From an uncultured Methylocystaceae bacterium (GTDB taxonomy: Bacteria > Pseudomonadota > Alphaproteobacteria > Rhizobiales > Beijerinckiaceae): 64,000 nucleotides of DNA. Shown in pieces: positions 48,789 to 57,490 of the stretch. The translations under genes and the position numbers were made by a program. The DNA is taken from NCBI GenBank assembly GCA_937870755.1, contig CALMZV010000166.1:31459-95458 (forward strand), given 5' to 3'. Position 1 is the stretch's first letter; each line of letters opens with the position of its first letter. The notes beneath the pieces were generated by a model, which saw nothing but the letters and a program-made list of their open reading frames with translations, did not search any database and was not told the DNA's origin.

Positions 48789-49278
48789 GGCGGAACTTTC
48801 GGAAATGCGGTTGCGGACGACAGGAAACGAAGACGCGGAGGCAGGCGCGCGGCCGCGCGCCTCGCCGTCCCGTTTTCGTCGCGTATCGCGCCACCCCCGA
48901 CCGCTCATCGCTCACTCCAACGCTGCTCGAGCGTTCCTTGAATTTGACCGCTGCGGTCCGCCGCCGTCCGCGGCTTGCGGCGCCCGCATCGGAAATCGCG
49001 CCGTCGCAAACGCCCGCGCGCGAAACGCGCTTGCGGGGCGAACAACGAAGGGTCAGCAAGGCTGTCCTATCGGCGGCGACAGAAAATGGCAGATTTCGGA
49101 GGGTCGCACAAGCGACCGGCCCGCCCAAACTGCCGCAAAATTGCGCACGACCGTCGTTCTTCGGCAACGAGCGCAAAACCCGGGGGCAAGCCTAGCAAGT
49201 TTCGATCCCGGAGTCCCCGCGCGCCGTTCGCGCTTGACCGGGCCTTGGCGCGGCCGCGCCCGCCTGCCACAACACATC
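48789..49278. other. Divergent upstream region of gltB and the threonine aldolase
   Basis: This 490-base stretch holds no gene I can support. It must contain the promoters of gltB and of the aldolase gene. The only clear signal is a perfect inverted repeat, AACGCT-N5-AGCGTT, at 48919-48935, about 130 bases before gltB. Short open frames here are Arg-rich and unlike coding sequence. Confidence 0.6.
48919..48935. promoter_or_regulatory. Inverted repeat upstream of gltB
   Basis: AACGCT-GCTCG-AGCGTT is a perfect 6-5-6 palindrome. It does not match the NtrC consensus (TGCAC-N5-GTGCA type). Candidate operator for a regulator of nitrogen assimilation genes; the protein is unknown. Confidence 0.35.
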
Positions 49279-50352
49279 ATGGACTTCACCAGCGACAATT
49301 CGGTCGGGGCGAGCGCCCCCATCCTTCAGGCCCTCGTCGCCGCCAACGCGGGCGCCGCGCCCGCCTACGGCGCGGACCCCTGGACGATCGCGGCCGAACG
49401 CGCGCTCGACGACGTGTTCGAACGCCAGACCGCCGCGTTCATGGTCGCCACCGGCACCGCGGCGAATGCGCTCGCCATCGCGCTCTGTGCGCCGCCATGG
49501 GGGGCGGCGCTGTGCCACGCCGGCGCGCATGTCCAGAACGACGAATGCGGCGCGCCGGAATTCTACAGCGGCGCCAAGCTCATCCCCATCGAGGGCGAGG
49601 CGGGCAAGATCTCGCCGCGCGCGCTGGCGGAGACGCTCGCGAGCCTGCCCAAGGCGGTCAAACAGGTGCAGCCCGCCGTGCTTTCGCTGTCGCAGGCGAC
49701 CGAATGCGGCACGATCTACACCTGCGCGGAGATCGCGGCGTTGGCCGAGATCGCCCACGGCGCGGGCCTTGCGGTCCATATGGACGGCGCGCGGTTTTCC
49801 AATGCGCTGGTCGAACTCGGCTGCACGCCGGCCGACATGAGCTGGCGCGCGGGCGTCGATGTTCTGTCGTTCGGCGCCACCAAGAACGGCGCGCTGGCCT
49901 GCGAGGCGGTCGTCGTGTTCGACGCCGGCTGGCTGGAGGAGGCCGACGATCTCGCCTATCGCCGCAAACGCGCCGGCCACACGCTGTCCAAGGGGCGTTT
50001 CTTCGGCGCGCAGATGACCGCCTTCCTGGAAAACGGCCACTGGCTCGATCTCGCCCGCCGCGCCAACGCGCAGGCGAGCGCGCTCGAGGCTGGGCTGCGC
50101 GAGGCGCCCGGCGCACGGCTCGTCTGGCCGCGCCAGGCCAACGAGGTGTTCGTCATTCTTCCGGCCGCCGTCGACGCCGCCTTGCGCGCGGCCGGCGCCC
50201 GCTATCACGGCTGGACCGCGCGCGCGCTCGCGCCGCAGGACCGGCCACGCGCGGACGAGGTTTTCGTCCGGCTGGTCGCCTCCTTCGCCACGCAGACGGC
50301 GGAGGTGGACCGGTTCGTCGACATCGCGCGCAAAACCGCGTCCATTCCGTAA
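49279..50352 (+). CDS. Low-specificity threonine aldolase-like PLP enzyme
   Basis: 357 residues from ATG at 49279. Fold type I threonine aldolase features: DFTSDNSVGASAPILQAL, YGADPWTIAAERAL, the AVHMDGARFSNAL strand with the Asp that binds the pyridine nitrogen, and the PLP Lys in SFGATKNGAL. The related E. coli LtaE splits L-threonine or allo-threonine into glycine and acetaldehyde. Substrate range in this protein is unknown. Divergent from gltB. Confidence 0.92.
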   Translation: MDFTSDNSVGASAPILQALVAANAGAAPAYGADPWTIAAERALDDVFERQTAAFMVATGTAANALAIALCAPPWGAALCHAGAHVQNDECGAPEFYSGAKLIPIEGEAGKISPRALAETLASLPKAVKQVQPAVLSLSQATECGTIYTCAEIAALAEIAHGAGLAVHMDGARFSNALVELGCTPADMSWRAGVDVLSFGATKNGALACEAVVVFDAGWLEEADDLAYRRKRAGHTLSKGRFFGAQMTAFLENGHWLDLARRANAQASALEAGLREAPGARLVWPRQANEVFVILPAAVDAALRAAGARYHGWTARALAPQDRPRADEVFVRLVASFATQTAEVDRFVDIARKTASIP

Positions 50353-50427
50353 ACCGCGCCGTTTCCGCCCAAATCTTTGCGCAATTGCGGGGAAACGTCG
50401 CGCCGTCGATCGATGCAGGAACCATCC

Positions 50428-51087
50428 ATGGCCCGTCTTGTCCGTTACGCGCTCGCACCGCTGGCGCTTTCGCTCGCAGCCCTCACGCCCGCGTCCGCGC
50501 AATTCTTCTGGGGACCGCCGGCGCCGTTCTGGGCCGGGCCGGACATCGACGACGAACCCGTCCCCGCAGGCGTGGTGGCGCGGGTGCTGCGCGCCAGCGG
50601 CTATCGGCTCGTCGAGCGTCCGCGCGTGCGCGGCGACCGGATCGTGGCGATCGGCGCGCGCCCCGACGGCCGGCGCGCGCAATTCGTCATCGACGCTTAC
50701 GACGGCGCGCTGATCCGCACGACGCTCCTGAGCGAGCCGCGTCCGAAACCGCCGGCCGCGCGGGTTCGGCCGCCCGCCACCGCCGCGCCGCCGGTCGCCG
50801 GCGTGCAGCCGCAGCCCGCCCCGCCCAAACCGCCGCTGACAGCCCCGCAGAAGCCGCCGGCGCCGGTGGCGCCGCCGCCCGCCCCGCAGCGGATGGCGCC
50901 CGCGACAACCCCGCCGGCCAGCGCGGCCGTCGCGCCCGATCCGGCGACCCCCGCCGCGCCCGCCGACATCGGCCCGACCGTCAAGCCGGTCGCCCCGCAG
51001 GCGGCCCCGCCGAAAGTGGAGCTGCCGGCCATTCCGCCGGCCCCGCCCTTCGTCGCCCGGCCCGACGAGCCGAACGGCGCGCCCTGA
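50428..51087 (+). CDS. Exported Pro-rich protein with a PepSY-like domain
   Basis: 219 residues from ATG at 50428 (caggaa upstream). A signal peptide is clear (LALSLAALTPASA). Residues about 40-95 (VARVLRASGYRLVERPRVRGDRIVAIGARPDGRRAQFVIDAYDG) look like a PepSY-type alpha/beta domain. The rest is a Pro/Ala-rich region of low complexity ending in a charged tail, possibly a wall-spanning stalk. Function unknown. A frame from 50377 adds a poor N-terminus. Confidence 0.7.
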   Translation: MARLVRYALAPLALSLAALTPASAQFFWGPPAPFWAGPDIDDEPVPAGVVARVLRASGYRLVERPRVRGDRIVAIGARPDGRRAQFVIDAYDGALIRTTLLSEPRPKPPAARVRPPATAAPPVAGVQPQPAPPKPPLTAPQKPPAPVAPPPAPQRMAPATTPPASAAVAPDPATPAAPADIGPTVKPVAPQAAPPKVELPAIPPAPPFVARPDEPNGAP

Positions 51088-52035
51088 TCAGGCGTCGCCG
51101 CGCGTCGCGCGCTCGCGGTAGAAGAGATAGAGGCCCGAGGCGATGACGACCGATGCGCCGATGAGCGTGTAGGGGCCGGGCGTGTTGCCGAACACCAGAT
51201 AGCCGAGCCCGATCATCCACACGATCTGGGTGTACACATAGGGCGCCAGCACGGCCGCCGGCGCCCGCGCGTGTCCGGCGATCAGGAGATAATGCCCAAA
51301 CCCGCCGAGCGCGCCGAGCGCGGCCAGGCCCAGCCATACGCCGGCCGTCGGCGGAAGCGTCCAGAACCACGGGAGCGCTGGCGTCAGCAGCACGACGCCC
51401 GACACCGAGCCGAAAAAGGCCGTGGTCAAGGCGGAGTCGGTGGCCGCCAGCATGCGCGTGAGAATGGAATAGAGCGCATAGCAGAACAGCCCGGCCACGC
51501 AGTAGAGCGCCGCCCAATGCATGCCGCCGAGACCCGGCCGCACCACGATCAGCACGCCGATGAACCCCACGACGATCGCCGCCAGCCTGCGCGGACCGAC
51601 CCATTCGCCGAGCATAGGCCCCGCCAGCAGCGAAACCACGAGCGGCATGGCGAACAGGATCGCCATCGTCTCGTCGAGTTGGAGATAGCGCAGCGCCAGA
51701 AAGTTGAACGCCGTCGAGCCGAACAGCAGGCACGCCCGCAAGACCTGCAATGCCGGCCGCCGCGTGCTGAACCCTTCCGGCGAACGCCACGGATTCATGA
51801 AGGCGAGCGCCAGCATCGTGGAGCCGACATAGCGCGCCCAGACCACCTCCCACACCGGCACCGATTGCGACAGCCATTTGCCCGTGGCGTCGAGCGTGGC
51901 GAAACAGATCAGCGCCCCGCACATCAGGAGAATGCCGCGCCGGCGCGAGGCGCGCTCGGCGGAATCGACGTCGTCCAGCGTGACGCGTTTGGCCGGCGCG
52001 CTCCGGATGTTTTCTTGCGACATTGTGACGCTCAT
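51088..52035 (-). CDS. DMT-superfamily transporter with two EamA domains
   Basis: 315 residues from ATG at 52035 (ATG at 52023 is a close alternative). Ten hydrophobic helices are arranged as two EamA repeats; the first begins GILLMCGALICFATLDATGKWL and the second IVVRPGLGGMHWAALYC. Rhizobiales members export amino acids or metabolites, but the substrate here is not evident. A frame to 52098 has an Arg-rich N-terminus and is not preferred. The stop codon borders the exported Pro-rich protein gene, which is convergent. Confidence 0.85.
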   Translation of the reverse strand: MSVTMSQENIRSAPAKRVTLDDVDSAERASRRRGILLMCGALICFATLDATGKWLSQSVPVWEVVWARYVGSTMLALAFMNPWRSPEGFSTRRPALQVLRACLLFGSTAFNFLALRYLQLDETMAILFAMPLVVSLLAGPMLGEWVGPRRLAAIVVGFIGVLIVVRPGLGGMHWAALYCVAGLFCYALYSILTRMLAATDSALTTAFFGSVSGVVLLTPALPWFWTLPPTAGVWLGLAALGALGGFGHYLLIAGHARAPAAVLAPYVYTQIVWMIGLGYLVFGNTPGPYTLIGASVVIASGLYLFYRERATRGDA

Positions 52036-52119
52036 AGCCCGCATGCGCGCCGCGCGCGACCCGGCCGCGCCCTGAAAGGCCCGGCGCATGGGCCGCATGA
52101 GCCCAACGCATGACGGCGT

Positions 52120-52917
52120 TCAGGCGTCCGGGTGGAGCGCGCTTTCGTGCCAGCGCCGCAGCGCCAGTCGCGAGACGAGCGCGAGCGTCCCGTAGATCGC
52201 CAGCCCCGCCAGCGAGACGAGCGCGAGCGCGGCGAACATGCGGGGAATGTTGAGCCGGTAGCCCGCCTCCGCGATGCGGAAGGCAAGCCCCGCGCCCTTG
52301 CCCGCCGCCCCCGCCGCAAGTTCCGCGACGATGGCGCCGATCAGCGCAAGCCCGCCGCCGATGCGCAACCCGTTGAGAAAATACGGCAGCGCGGCCGGCA
52401 GTTTCAGCCGCGTGAGCGTGCGCCAGCGCGAGGCGCGATAGAGCGTGAACAGCTCCACCAGTCCGCGATCGGTCGAGGCGAGCCCCATCGCGGTGTTGGC
52501 CAGAATGGGAAAGAAGGCGACGAGAAACGCGCACACGAGCACCGCCGTCTCCTGGTCGAGCCAGATCAGCAGCAGCGGCGCGATGGCGATGACGGGCGTG
52601 ACCTGCAGCACGATGGCGAACGGCAGGAACGCGCGTTCGATCCAGCGCGATTGGGCGAACACGAGCGCAAGCCCCACGCCGCCGGCCGTCGCCAGCGCCA
52701 GCGCTTTCGCGGTCGTGGCCAGCGTCACCCGCAACGCCGCCGACAGTATCGGCCAGTCGGCGACGAGCGAGGCGCAGATCGCGCTCGGCGCCGGCAGAAC
52801 GAACGGTTCGATGCGCCAGAACCGCACGGCGAATTCCCACACGCCCAGCGCGAGCGCGAAGACGACGAGGGGCAGCACGTAATCGCGCAGGCGCGCGCGG
52901 GGCGCAGGCGCCGTCAT
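52120..52917 (-). CDS. ABC transporter permease (ThiX/SsuC-like)
   Basis: 265 residues from ATG at 52917, overlapping the ATPase gene stop by 4 bases. Six membrane helices, with the permease EAA-type loop in IVAELAAGAAGKGAGLAFRIAEAGY and the VTPVIAIAPLLLIW helix. It forms the membrane channel of the importer with the ATPase at 52914-53672 and the binding protein at 53669-54667. The family moves nitrogen heterocycles, sulfonates or taurine. A frame extending upstream to 53541 is out of frame with the ATPase and is not coding. Confidence 0.9.
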   Translation of the reverse strand: MTAPAPRARLRDYVLPLVVFALALGVWEFAVRFWRIEPFVLPAPSAICASLVADWPILSAALRVTLATTAKALALATAGGVGLALVFAQSRWIERAFLPFAIVLQVTPVIAIAPLLLIWLDQETAVLVCAFLVAFFPILANTAMGLASTDRGLVELFTLYRASRWRTLTRLKLPAALPYFLNGLRIGGGLALIGAIVAELAAGAAGKGAGLAFRIAEAGYRLNIPRMFAALALVSLAGLAIYGTLALVSRLALRRWHESALHPDA

Positions 52918-53672
52918 GGCGCGCCCTCCGTGCGGTTGAGCGCGTCGGCGAGCCGGCGCGCATAGAGCGAGAACAGCGGCGAGAGGCGAAAGTCCGGATC
53001 GCGCGGCTGCGGCGCGTCGATCGCAAGCGTTTCGACGATGCGGCCCGGCGCCTGCGAGAAGACGGCGACGCGCGAGGACAGATAGACGCTTTCGAAAATC
53101 GAATGGGTGACGAACACCACGCTCGTGGCGCTGTCGCGCACGATGCGCGCGAGATCGTCGTTGAGGCGAAAGCGCGTGATCTCGTCGAGCGCGGCGAACG
53201 GCTCGTCCATCAGCAGCACGGACGGCTCCGAAACGAGCGCGCGCGCGATCGATACGCGCATCGCCATGCCGCCCGACAGTTCGCGCGGGTAGGCGCGCGC
53301 CCGGTCGGCGAGGCCCACGCGTTCGAGCGCCGCCTCCACACGCGCGCGCGCCTTGCGCCAACTGCGCCCTTCGAGCCGCAATGGAAGAAACACGTTCGTC
53401 CGCACGTCCGCCCACGGCATGAGCGTCGGCGTCTGGAACACGAAGCCGATTTCCGGCCGCGCGCCGCCCGCCCATTCGATGGCGCCCGATGTCGGCGCGA
53501 TCAGCCCGGCGATCAGCCGCAACGCCGTCGACTTGCCGCAACCCGAAGGACCGATCAGCGACAGGAACTCGCCGCGCCGGAGATCGAGATCGAGCGCTTC
53601 GAGCGCCGGCGCATCGGCGAAACGCCTGGAAACGCCGCGCAGCGTGAGCAGCCGCGCCTCCGCTGCGCTCAT
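52914..53672 (-). CDS. ABC transporter ATPase (SsuB/ThiZ-like)
   Basis: 252 residues from ATG at 53672, overlapping the binding-protein gene by 4 bases. Walker A GPSGCGKST at about residues 40-48, Q-loop QTPTLMPW, signature LSGGMAMRVSIARAL, Walker B VLLMDEPFAALDE and switch His in THSIFESVYL are all intact. It powers the importer encoded by the adjoining genes. Confidence 0.93.
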   Translation of the reverse strand: MSAAEARLLTLRGVSRRFADAPALEALDLDLRRGEFLSLIGPSGCGKSTALRLIAGLIAPTSGAIEWAGGARPEIGFVFQTPTLMPWADVRTNVFLPLRLEGRSWRKARARVEAALERVGLADRARAYPRELSGGMAMRVSIARALVSEPSVLLMDEPFAALDEITRFRLNDDLARIVRDSATSVVFVTHSIFESVYLSSRVAVFSQAPGRIVETLAIDAPQPRDPDFRLSPLFSLYARRLADALNRTEGAP

Positions 53673-54667
53673 TTCGGTCGGCCCGGACAGGCGAGCCCCT
53701 TGTTCACGAACGCCAGCGTGTAGGACTTCCGGTAATCGAGATCGGCCGCGACCACGCCCGCCTTCGCCATCTTGTCGAAGAAGCTTTTCATGCGCGCGTC
53801 CGTCATCGCGCCGACGCCCAGCGTCAGCGAATCGCCGGAATCGACGATGCCGTATTCCTTCATCTTCGCGATCGAGAAGGCGATCTGCGCATCGCTCATG
53901 TCGGGGTTGTCGCGCTTGATCATGTCGTTGGCGGCGCGGTTGTCGCCATAGAGATAGTTGCACCAGCCGATCATCGAGGCGTCGACGAACCGCTGCACGA
54001 GACCGGGATTCTTCTCCACGAAATCGATCCGCGCCTCGATCGTGGTCGAATAGGAATCGTAGCCGTGGTCGGCGAGGAGGAACACGTTCGGCCTGAACCT
54101 GCCCTGCTGTTCGATCGCATAGGGCTCGGACGTCGCATAGCCTTGCTGGATCGACGTCTTGTCGGCGAGGAACGGCGCGGGATTGAACGTATAGGGTTTG
54201 ACGGCTTCGTCGCGGAAACCGTAGGCCTGTTTCAGCCACTGCCACACGCTCACCAGATTGTCCTTGCCGATGAAGGCGGTCGCGGCCTTCGGCAGGTCCT
54301 GCAGCCGGTCGAGCCCCTGCCCCGGATGCGACATGAGGACGATCGGGTCCTTCTGGAACGCGCTCGCCAGCACGATGGTCGGCACGTTGTTCTTCACCGC
54401 ATCGAACGGCGCGAGCATGTTGGCGCCCATGTAGAAGTCGACCTTGCCGGCGGCCAGCAGCAGCCGGTTGGCCGCGAGCGGCCCGCCGGGGACGATCTTC
54501 ACCTCCAGTCCGTATTTCGCGAAAGTTCCGTCCGCGACCGCCTGATAGAAGCCGCCGTGCTCGGCCTCAGCCAGCCAGTTGGTGGCGAACGAAACCCTGT
54601 CGAGCGCGTGTGCGGGCGAAAGCGCGAAGGCGGCCAGCGCCGACGCCACGAGACCATGCCATTTCAC
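53669..54667 (-). CDS. ABC transporter substrate-binding protein, NMT1/THI5-like
   Basis: 332 residues from GTG at 54667 with a strong aaggagg site 5 bases upstream. The signal peptide ends at AHA. The mature part has TNWLAEAEHGGFYQAVADGTFAKYGL, the NMT1/THI5 hallmark W-x-A-E-x-E-H-G-G-F-Y. Homologues (ThiY, RibY) bind thiamine or riboflavin precursors such as formylaminopyrimidine. No TPP or FMN riboswitch is seen in the short leader, so the ligand remains open. The first gene of the three-gene importer operon. Confidence 0.9.
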   Translation of the reverse strand: MKWHGLVASALAAFALSPAHALDRVSFATNWLAEAEHGGFYQAVADGTFAKYGLEVKIVPGGPLAANRLLLAAGKVDFYMGANMLAPFDAVKNNVPTIVLASAFQKDPIVLMSHPGQGLDRLQDLPKAATAFIGKDNLVSVWQWLKQAYGFRDEAVKPYTFNPAPFLADKTSIQQGYATSEPYAIEQQGRFRPNVFLLADHGYDSYSTTIEARIDFVEKNPGLVQRFVDASMIGWCNYLYGDNRAANDMIKRDNPDMSDAQIAFSIAKMKEYGIVDSGDSLTLGVGAMTDARMKSFFDKMAKAGVVAADLDYRKSYTLAFVNKGLACPGRPK

Positions 54668-54763
54668 TGAACCTCCTTCGGCCGATGCGGGCCCCCCGAG
54701 ACGATCCCCGATACCGTTGCGCGCGCACTATAGCGATTCCGCCGCCGCGCGCGAACGCGTGCC

Positions 54764-55216
54764 TCATGCAGGCGCTCCAAGCGCCTTCTCGAACCGCAGC
54801 GCCGTCGCCCCGTCCTCGTAGTAATCGGCGATCGTTCCGGTCTGGCGATAGCCCGCCGCCCGGTAGAGCGCGATCGCGCGGTCGTTGTCGGCGCGCACTT
54901 CGAGCCGCATGAACGTCAGTTCCTTTTTGCGCACGGCGTCTTCGAGCGCCGCCAGCAGCGCGCGCCCCGCACCTTTCGGCCGGTCCCGCGCGACCGCCAG
55001 CGACGTGATGCGGGCGCCGCGCGCGCCGCGCCGCAGATGAACGAGGCCGTAACCGGCGACCCGCCCGCCCGTTTCGGCGACCAGGAGGATCATCGTCGGC
55101 GCCTTCAGCGAATAGGCCAGACCCCGTCGCGAAATGCGGTCGCCCTCGAACGCCGCGTTCTCGATGGTTTCGAGCGCGTCGAGATCGGCGCGTGCGCCGC
55201 GCCGGATGGCGATCAT
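54764..55216 (-). CDS. GNAT acetyltransferase (RimI-like)
   Basis: 150 residues. The GNAT core is present: GYGLVHLRRGARGARITSLAVARDRPKGAGRALLAALE contains the R-x-x-G-x-G/A acetyl-CoA loop, followed by LEVRADNDRAIALYRAAGYRQTG, the NxxAxxLYxxxGF pattern of RimI/ribosomal-protein acetyltransferases. Substrate unknown. It starts 13 bases after the glucan biosynthesis gene stop in the same direction, so it may be in the same operon. Confidence 0.85.
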   Translation of the reverse strand: MIAIRRGARADLDALETIENAAFEGDRISRRGLAYSLKAPTMILLVAETGGRVAGYGLVHLRRGARGARITSLAVARDRPKGAGRALLAALEDAVRKKELTFMRLEVRADNDRAIALYRAAGYRQTGTIADYYEDGATALRFEKALGAPA

Positions 55217-55229
55217 CGCGCCCGACCGT

Positions 55230-56810
55230 TCACGAGGAGGCCCAGGGAAACGTCCACGTCTCGGTCAGCACGTCGCCTTTGGTGCGCAGAAAGACGCGAA
55301 TGTCGCCCGTCTCGCCGGGGGGCGTGGCCACGTCCACCACCGCGCGCACGCCCTGCACATGCGGGTTGGCGAGCGGGAACGCGCGTAGAACCGAGCCTTT
55401 CGAGATGGCGGCGACCACTTCCACCAGATTCGGATCGGCCGCGTGATAGGCGAGATCGCCGTAGGCGAAATCGATCAGGAAACGGCGCGAGCCTTCGGGC
55501 GGCGTCTCGCGCGAGCCGAGCGCGCGCGCCACCGTCTGGAACGTGTTCACCGTGCGCCCGTTGGGCGACAGCCGCGCCAGATCGAGGCTCGACAGCAACC
55601 GGTAGCCGTAGGAGAACGGCTTGCCCGGCTCCGGCGAGTCCTTGGGCACGAACGAGGCGACGATATTGTCGTTCGTCTCGTCGGTCGTCGGCAGCTCCAC
55701 CAGCTCCACCACGCCCTCGCCCCACTCCCCGCGCGGCTCCACCCAGTAGGAGGGGCGCGACTGATAGTTGAGTTCGAGATCCTGATAGGAGGAAAACTCG
55801 CGGTCGCGCTGCATGAGGCCGAACCCGCGCGGATTGGCGTCCATGAAATGGGCGATCTTCATCGACAGCGGATTGCGCAACGGCCGCCAGATCCATTCCC
55901 CGCGCGAGGTTTCGATCTGCAGCCCGTCCGAATCGTGCAGTTCGGTCCGGAAATCGCTGTTGGAACGACGGTCGTTGTTGCCGACGAAATACATGGAGGT
56001 GAGCGGCGCAAGCCCGACCTTGGCGCCGGCGCGCCGCGCAAACAGCGTCGCGCGCACCTCCATCGCCGTATCGAGCCCCGGCGTGAGGTCGAACCGGTAG
56101 GCGCCGGTCGCCGCCGCCCCGTCCAGCAGGCCGTAGATCGTCACCCGGTCGGGCCGCGTATCCCCCTGTTCGATCCAGAACTCGCGGAAGAAGGGAAACT
56201 CCTCCTTGTCGGTTCCCGCGCCGACCGCGAGCGCGCGCGCCGAAAGGCCGTAGGACTGGCCGCGCCCCAGAATGCGGAAATAACTCGCCCCGATGAACGA
56301 GCATACCTCGTCGAACACGCGCGGGTCGTTGACAGGAAAATGCAGGCGGAACCCGGCGAAGCCCGTGTTCACCGGCAGGCGCTGCTCGAACTTCGTGCGC
56401 CCGTAGTCGAACATCTGGTTCGAATAGGGAATGGGCGTGGCGATGCCGTCGCGGATCGTGTTGATCGTCACCGGCCGGCGATAGAGGTGGCCGAGATGGA
56501 AAACATGGAGCCGGTAGGGGCCGATCGCGATCGCCTTGTCGGACTTGAAACGGATGTCGCGCCAGGCGTCGAAATCCAGCGCATCGAGCGGGGCCGGCAA
56601 TTTGGCGTAAGCGCCGTCGAACGGCGCGAGGCTGAGCTGGCGGGCGCGCTGGACCACGTCGTTGAACCCGAATCGCGGTTGCTGCGCCGGCGCCATCTGG
56701 CTGTCCATGGAAGACTTGGGCGCGCCCTGCGCGAACGCGGGCCCCACGACGAGCGCGCCGGCGCTCAGGGAAACTGCGCCCAGAAGGCTGCGGCGGGTTG
56801 TTTCGTGCAT
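55230..56810 (-). CDS. Periplasmic glucan biosynthesis protein (OpgG/OpgD family)
   Basis: 526 residues from ATG at 56810. A twin-arginine signal (TTRRSLLGAVSLSAGALVVGPAFA) suggests folded export through Tat, as in OpgD. The mature protein matches the MdoG beta-sandwich family, with FGFNDVVQRARQLS, WRDIRFKSDKAI, VNTGFAGFRLHFPV and SYFRILGRGQSYGLSARALAV. It acts in the periplasm on beta-glucan backbones (osmoregulated periplasmic glucans). G or D cannot be told apart by eye, so no symbol is given. Confidence 0.9.
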   Translation of the reverse strand: MHETTRRSLLGAVSLSAGALVVGPAFAQGAPKSSMDSQMAPAQQPRFGFNDVVQRARQLSLAPFDGAYAKLPAPLDALDFDAWRDIRFKSDKAIAIGPYRLHVFHLGHLYRRPVTINTIRDGIATPIPYSNQMFDYGRTKFEQRLPVNTGFAGFRLHFPVNDPRVFDEVCSFIGASYFRILGRGQSYGLSARALAVGAGTDKEEFPFFREFWIEQGDTRPDRVTIYGLLDGAAATGAYRFDLTPGLDTAMEVRATLFARRAGAKVGLAPLTSMYFVGNNDRRSNSDFRTELHDSDGLQIETSRGEWIWRPLRNPLSMKIAHFMDANPRGFGLMQRDREFSSYQDLELNYQSRPSYWVEPRGEWGEGVVELVELPTTDETNDNIVASFVPKDSPEPGKPFSYGYRLLSSLDLARLSPNGRTVNTFQTVARALGSRETPPEGSRRFLIDFAYGDLAYHAADPNLVEVVAAISKGSVLRAFPLANPHVQGVRAVVDVATPPGETGDIRVFLRTKGDVLTETWTFPWASS

Positions 56811-56989
56811 GGCGTTTCCGGGAACCGCGGAGAGGCTTGGTCGGCCGCAGCACCTAGTATTTTGCGCCCCCGTCGGCAAGGGGCGGCAAAGGCGCCGCTG
56901 CAGCGCGCAGGCATTGGCGCGCGATTGCGGCGCGACGGCGACGAGCGGCGAAAAAAATCGTCGAACATCGTCGGATTTCCGAAATTTAA

Positions 56990-57018
56990 CTTGCGCCCCA
57001 CGCAAAACGGCCTATGTT
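56990..57018 (+). promoter_or_regulatory. Probable promoter of the ornithine decarboxylase gene
   Basis: TTGCGC at 56991-56996 and TATGTT at 57013-57018 with a 16-base spacer fit the alphaproteobacterial sigma-70 pattern (CTTGAC-N17-CTATAT) moderately well. A start near 57025 would give a leader of about 465 bases before the odc ATG. Confidence 0.5.
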
Positions 57019-57024
57019 CCGCCT

Positions 57025-57490
57025 CGCCCAAATCGCACGTGCCTGTGGTCGTGTGTCGGTCGGCGGGGATCCGGACAAGAGGCCGGTTAATCGTCGAGAA
57101 AAAACCGGCAGCCGGAGGCGAACCGGCGAACCCCGTCTGAACGGGGGATCGCGACTTAAAGCAACGACGGACCGGGCTTTTTTGGTCTCTGTCGGCCCTT
57201 CCAACGGTCGACAACCGAAGAGGCTTGTCTTTCTTGCCGGGCGTGCGGAAGGGATCTCCCCTCCAAACGATGGCCACTGACTTCGACGGCGCGCTCCGGC
57301 GACGGATGCTCCTTCGGAGAACCTCGGGAAGCCTGCGGCTTTCCGGGGCGAACGTGTCCAGACGGCTGACTGCCCGATCGCTTTCGACGGCGCTGCGTCC
57401 GTCGGCGGCGGTCAAGACCGCAAACAAGGGTGTTTGCGGTCGCGAAGCTCTTGGCTGGCGCGCGAGCGCCACTTCGTAGGGGAGGCGGCG
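57025..57490 (+). promoter_or_regulatory. Long structured leader of ornithine decarboxylase (speF-type candidate)
   Basis: An unusually long 5' region with many paired elements. A strong perfect hairpin, GACCGCAAAC-N6-GTTTGCGGTC, lies at 57416-57441, and several shorter stems are seen around 57305-57350. A terminator-like T run follows a GC-rich segment at about 57166-57186 (ccgggcttttttgg). Rfam describes the speF motif upstream of ornithine decarboxylase genes in Alphaproteobacteria, exactly this context. A polyamine- or ornithine-responsive element is therefore likely. I cannot confirm the covariance match by eye. Open frames here (for example from 57014) begin inside the promoter and are not supported. 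Confidence 0.6.

Noticed and set aside
54668..54763. TPP riboswitch in front of the THI5-like importer
   Set aside because: The CUGAGA and CCUGA-type core sequences are absent and the leader is only about 60-95 bases.
57014..57280. 88-codon frame in the ornithine decarboxylase leader as a leader peptide
   Set aside because: Its ATG falls inside the -10 element of the probable promoter, and the sequence lacks an ornithine/arginine stall motif or ribosome site.
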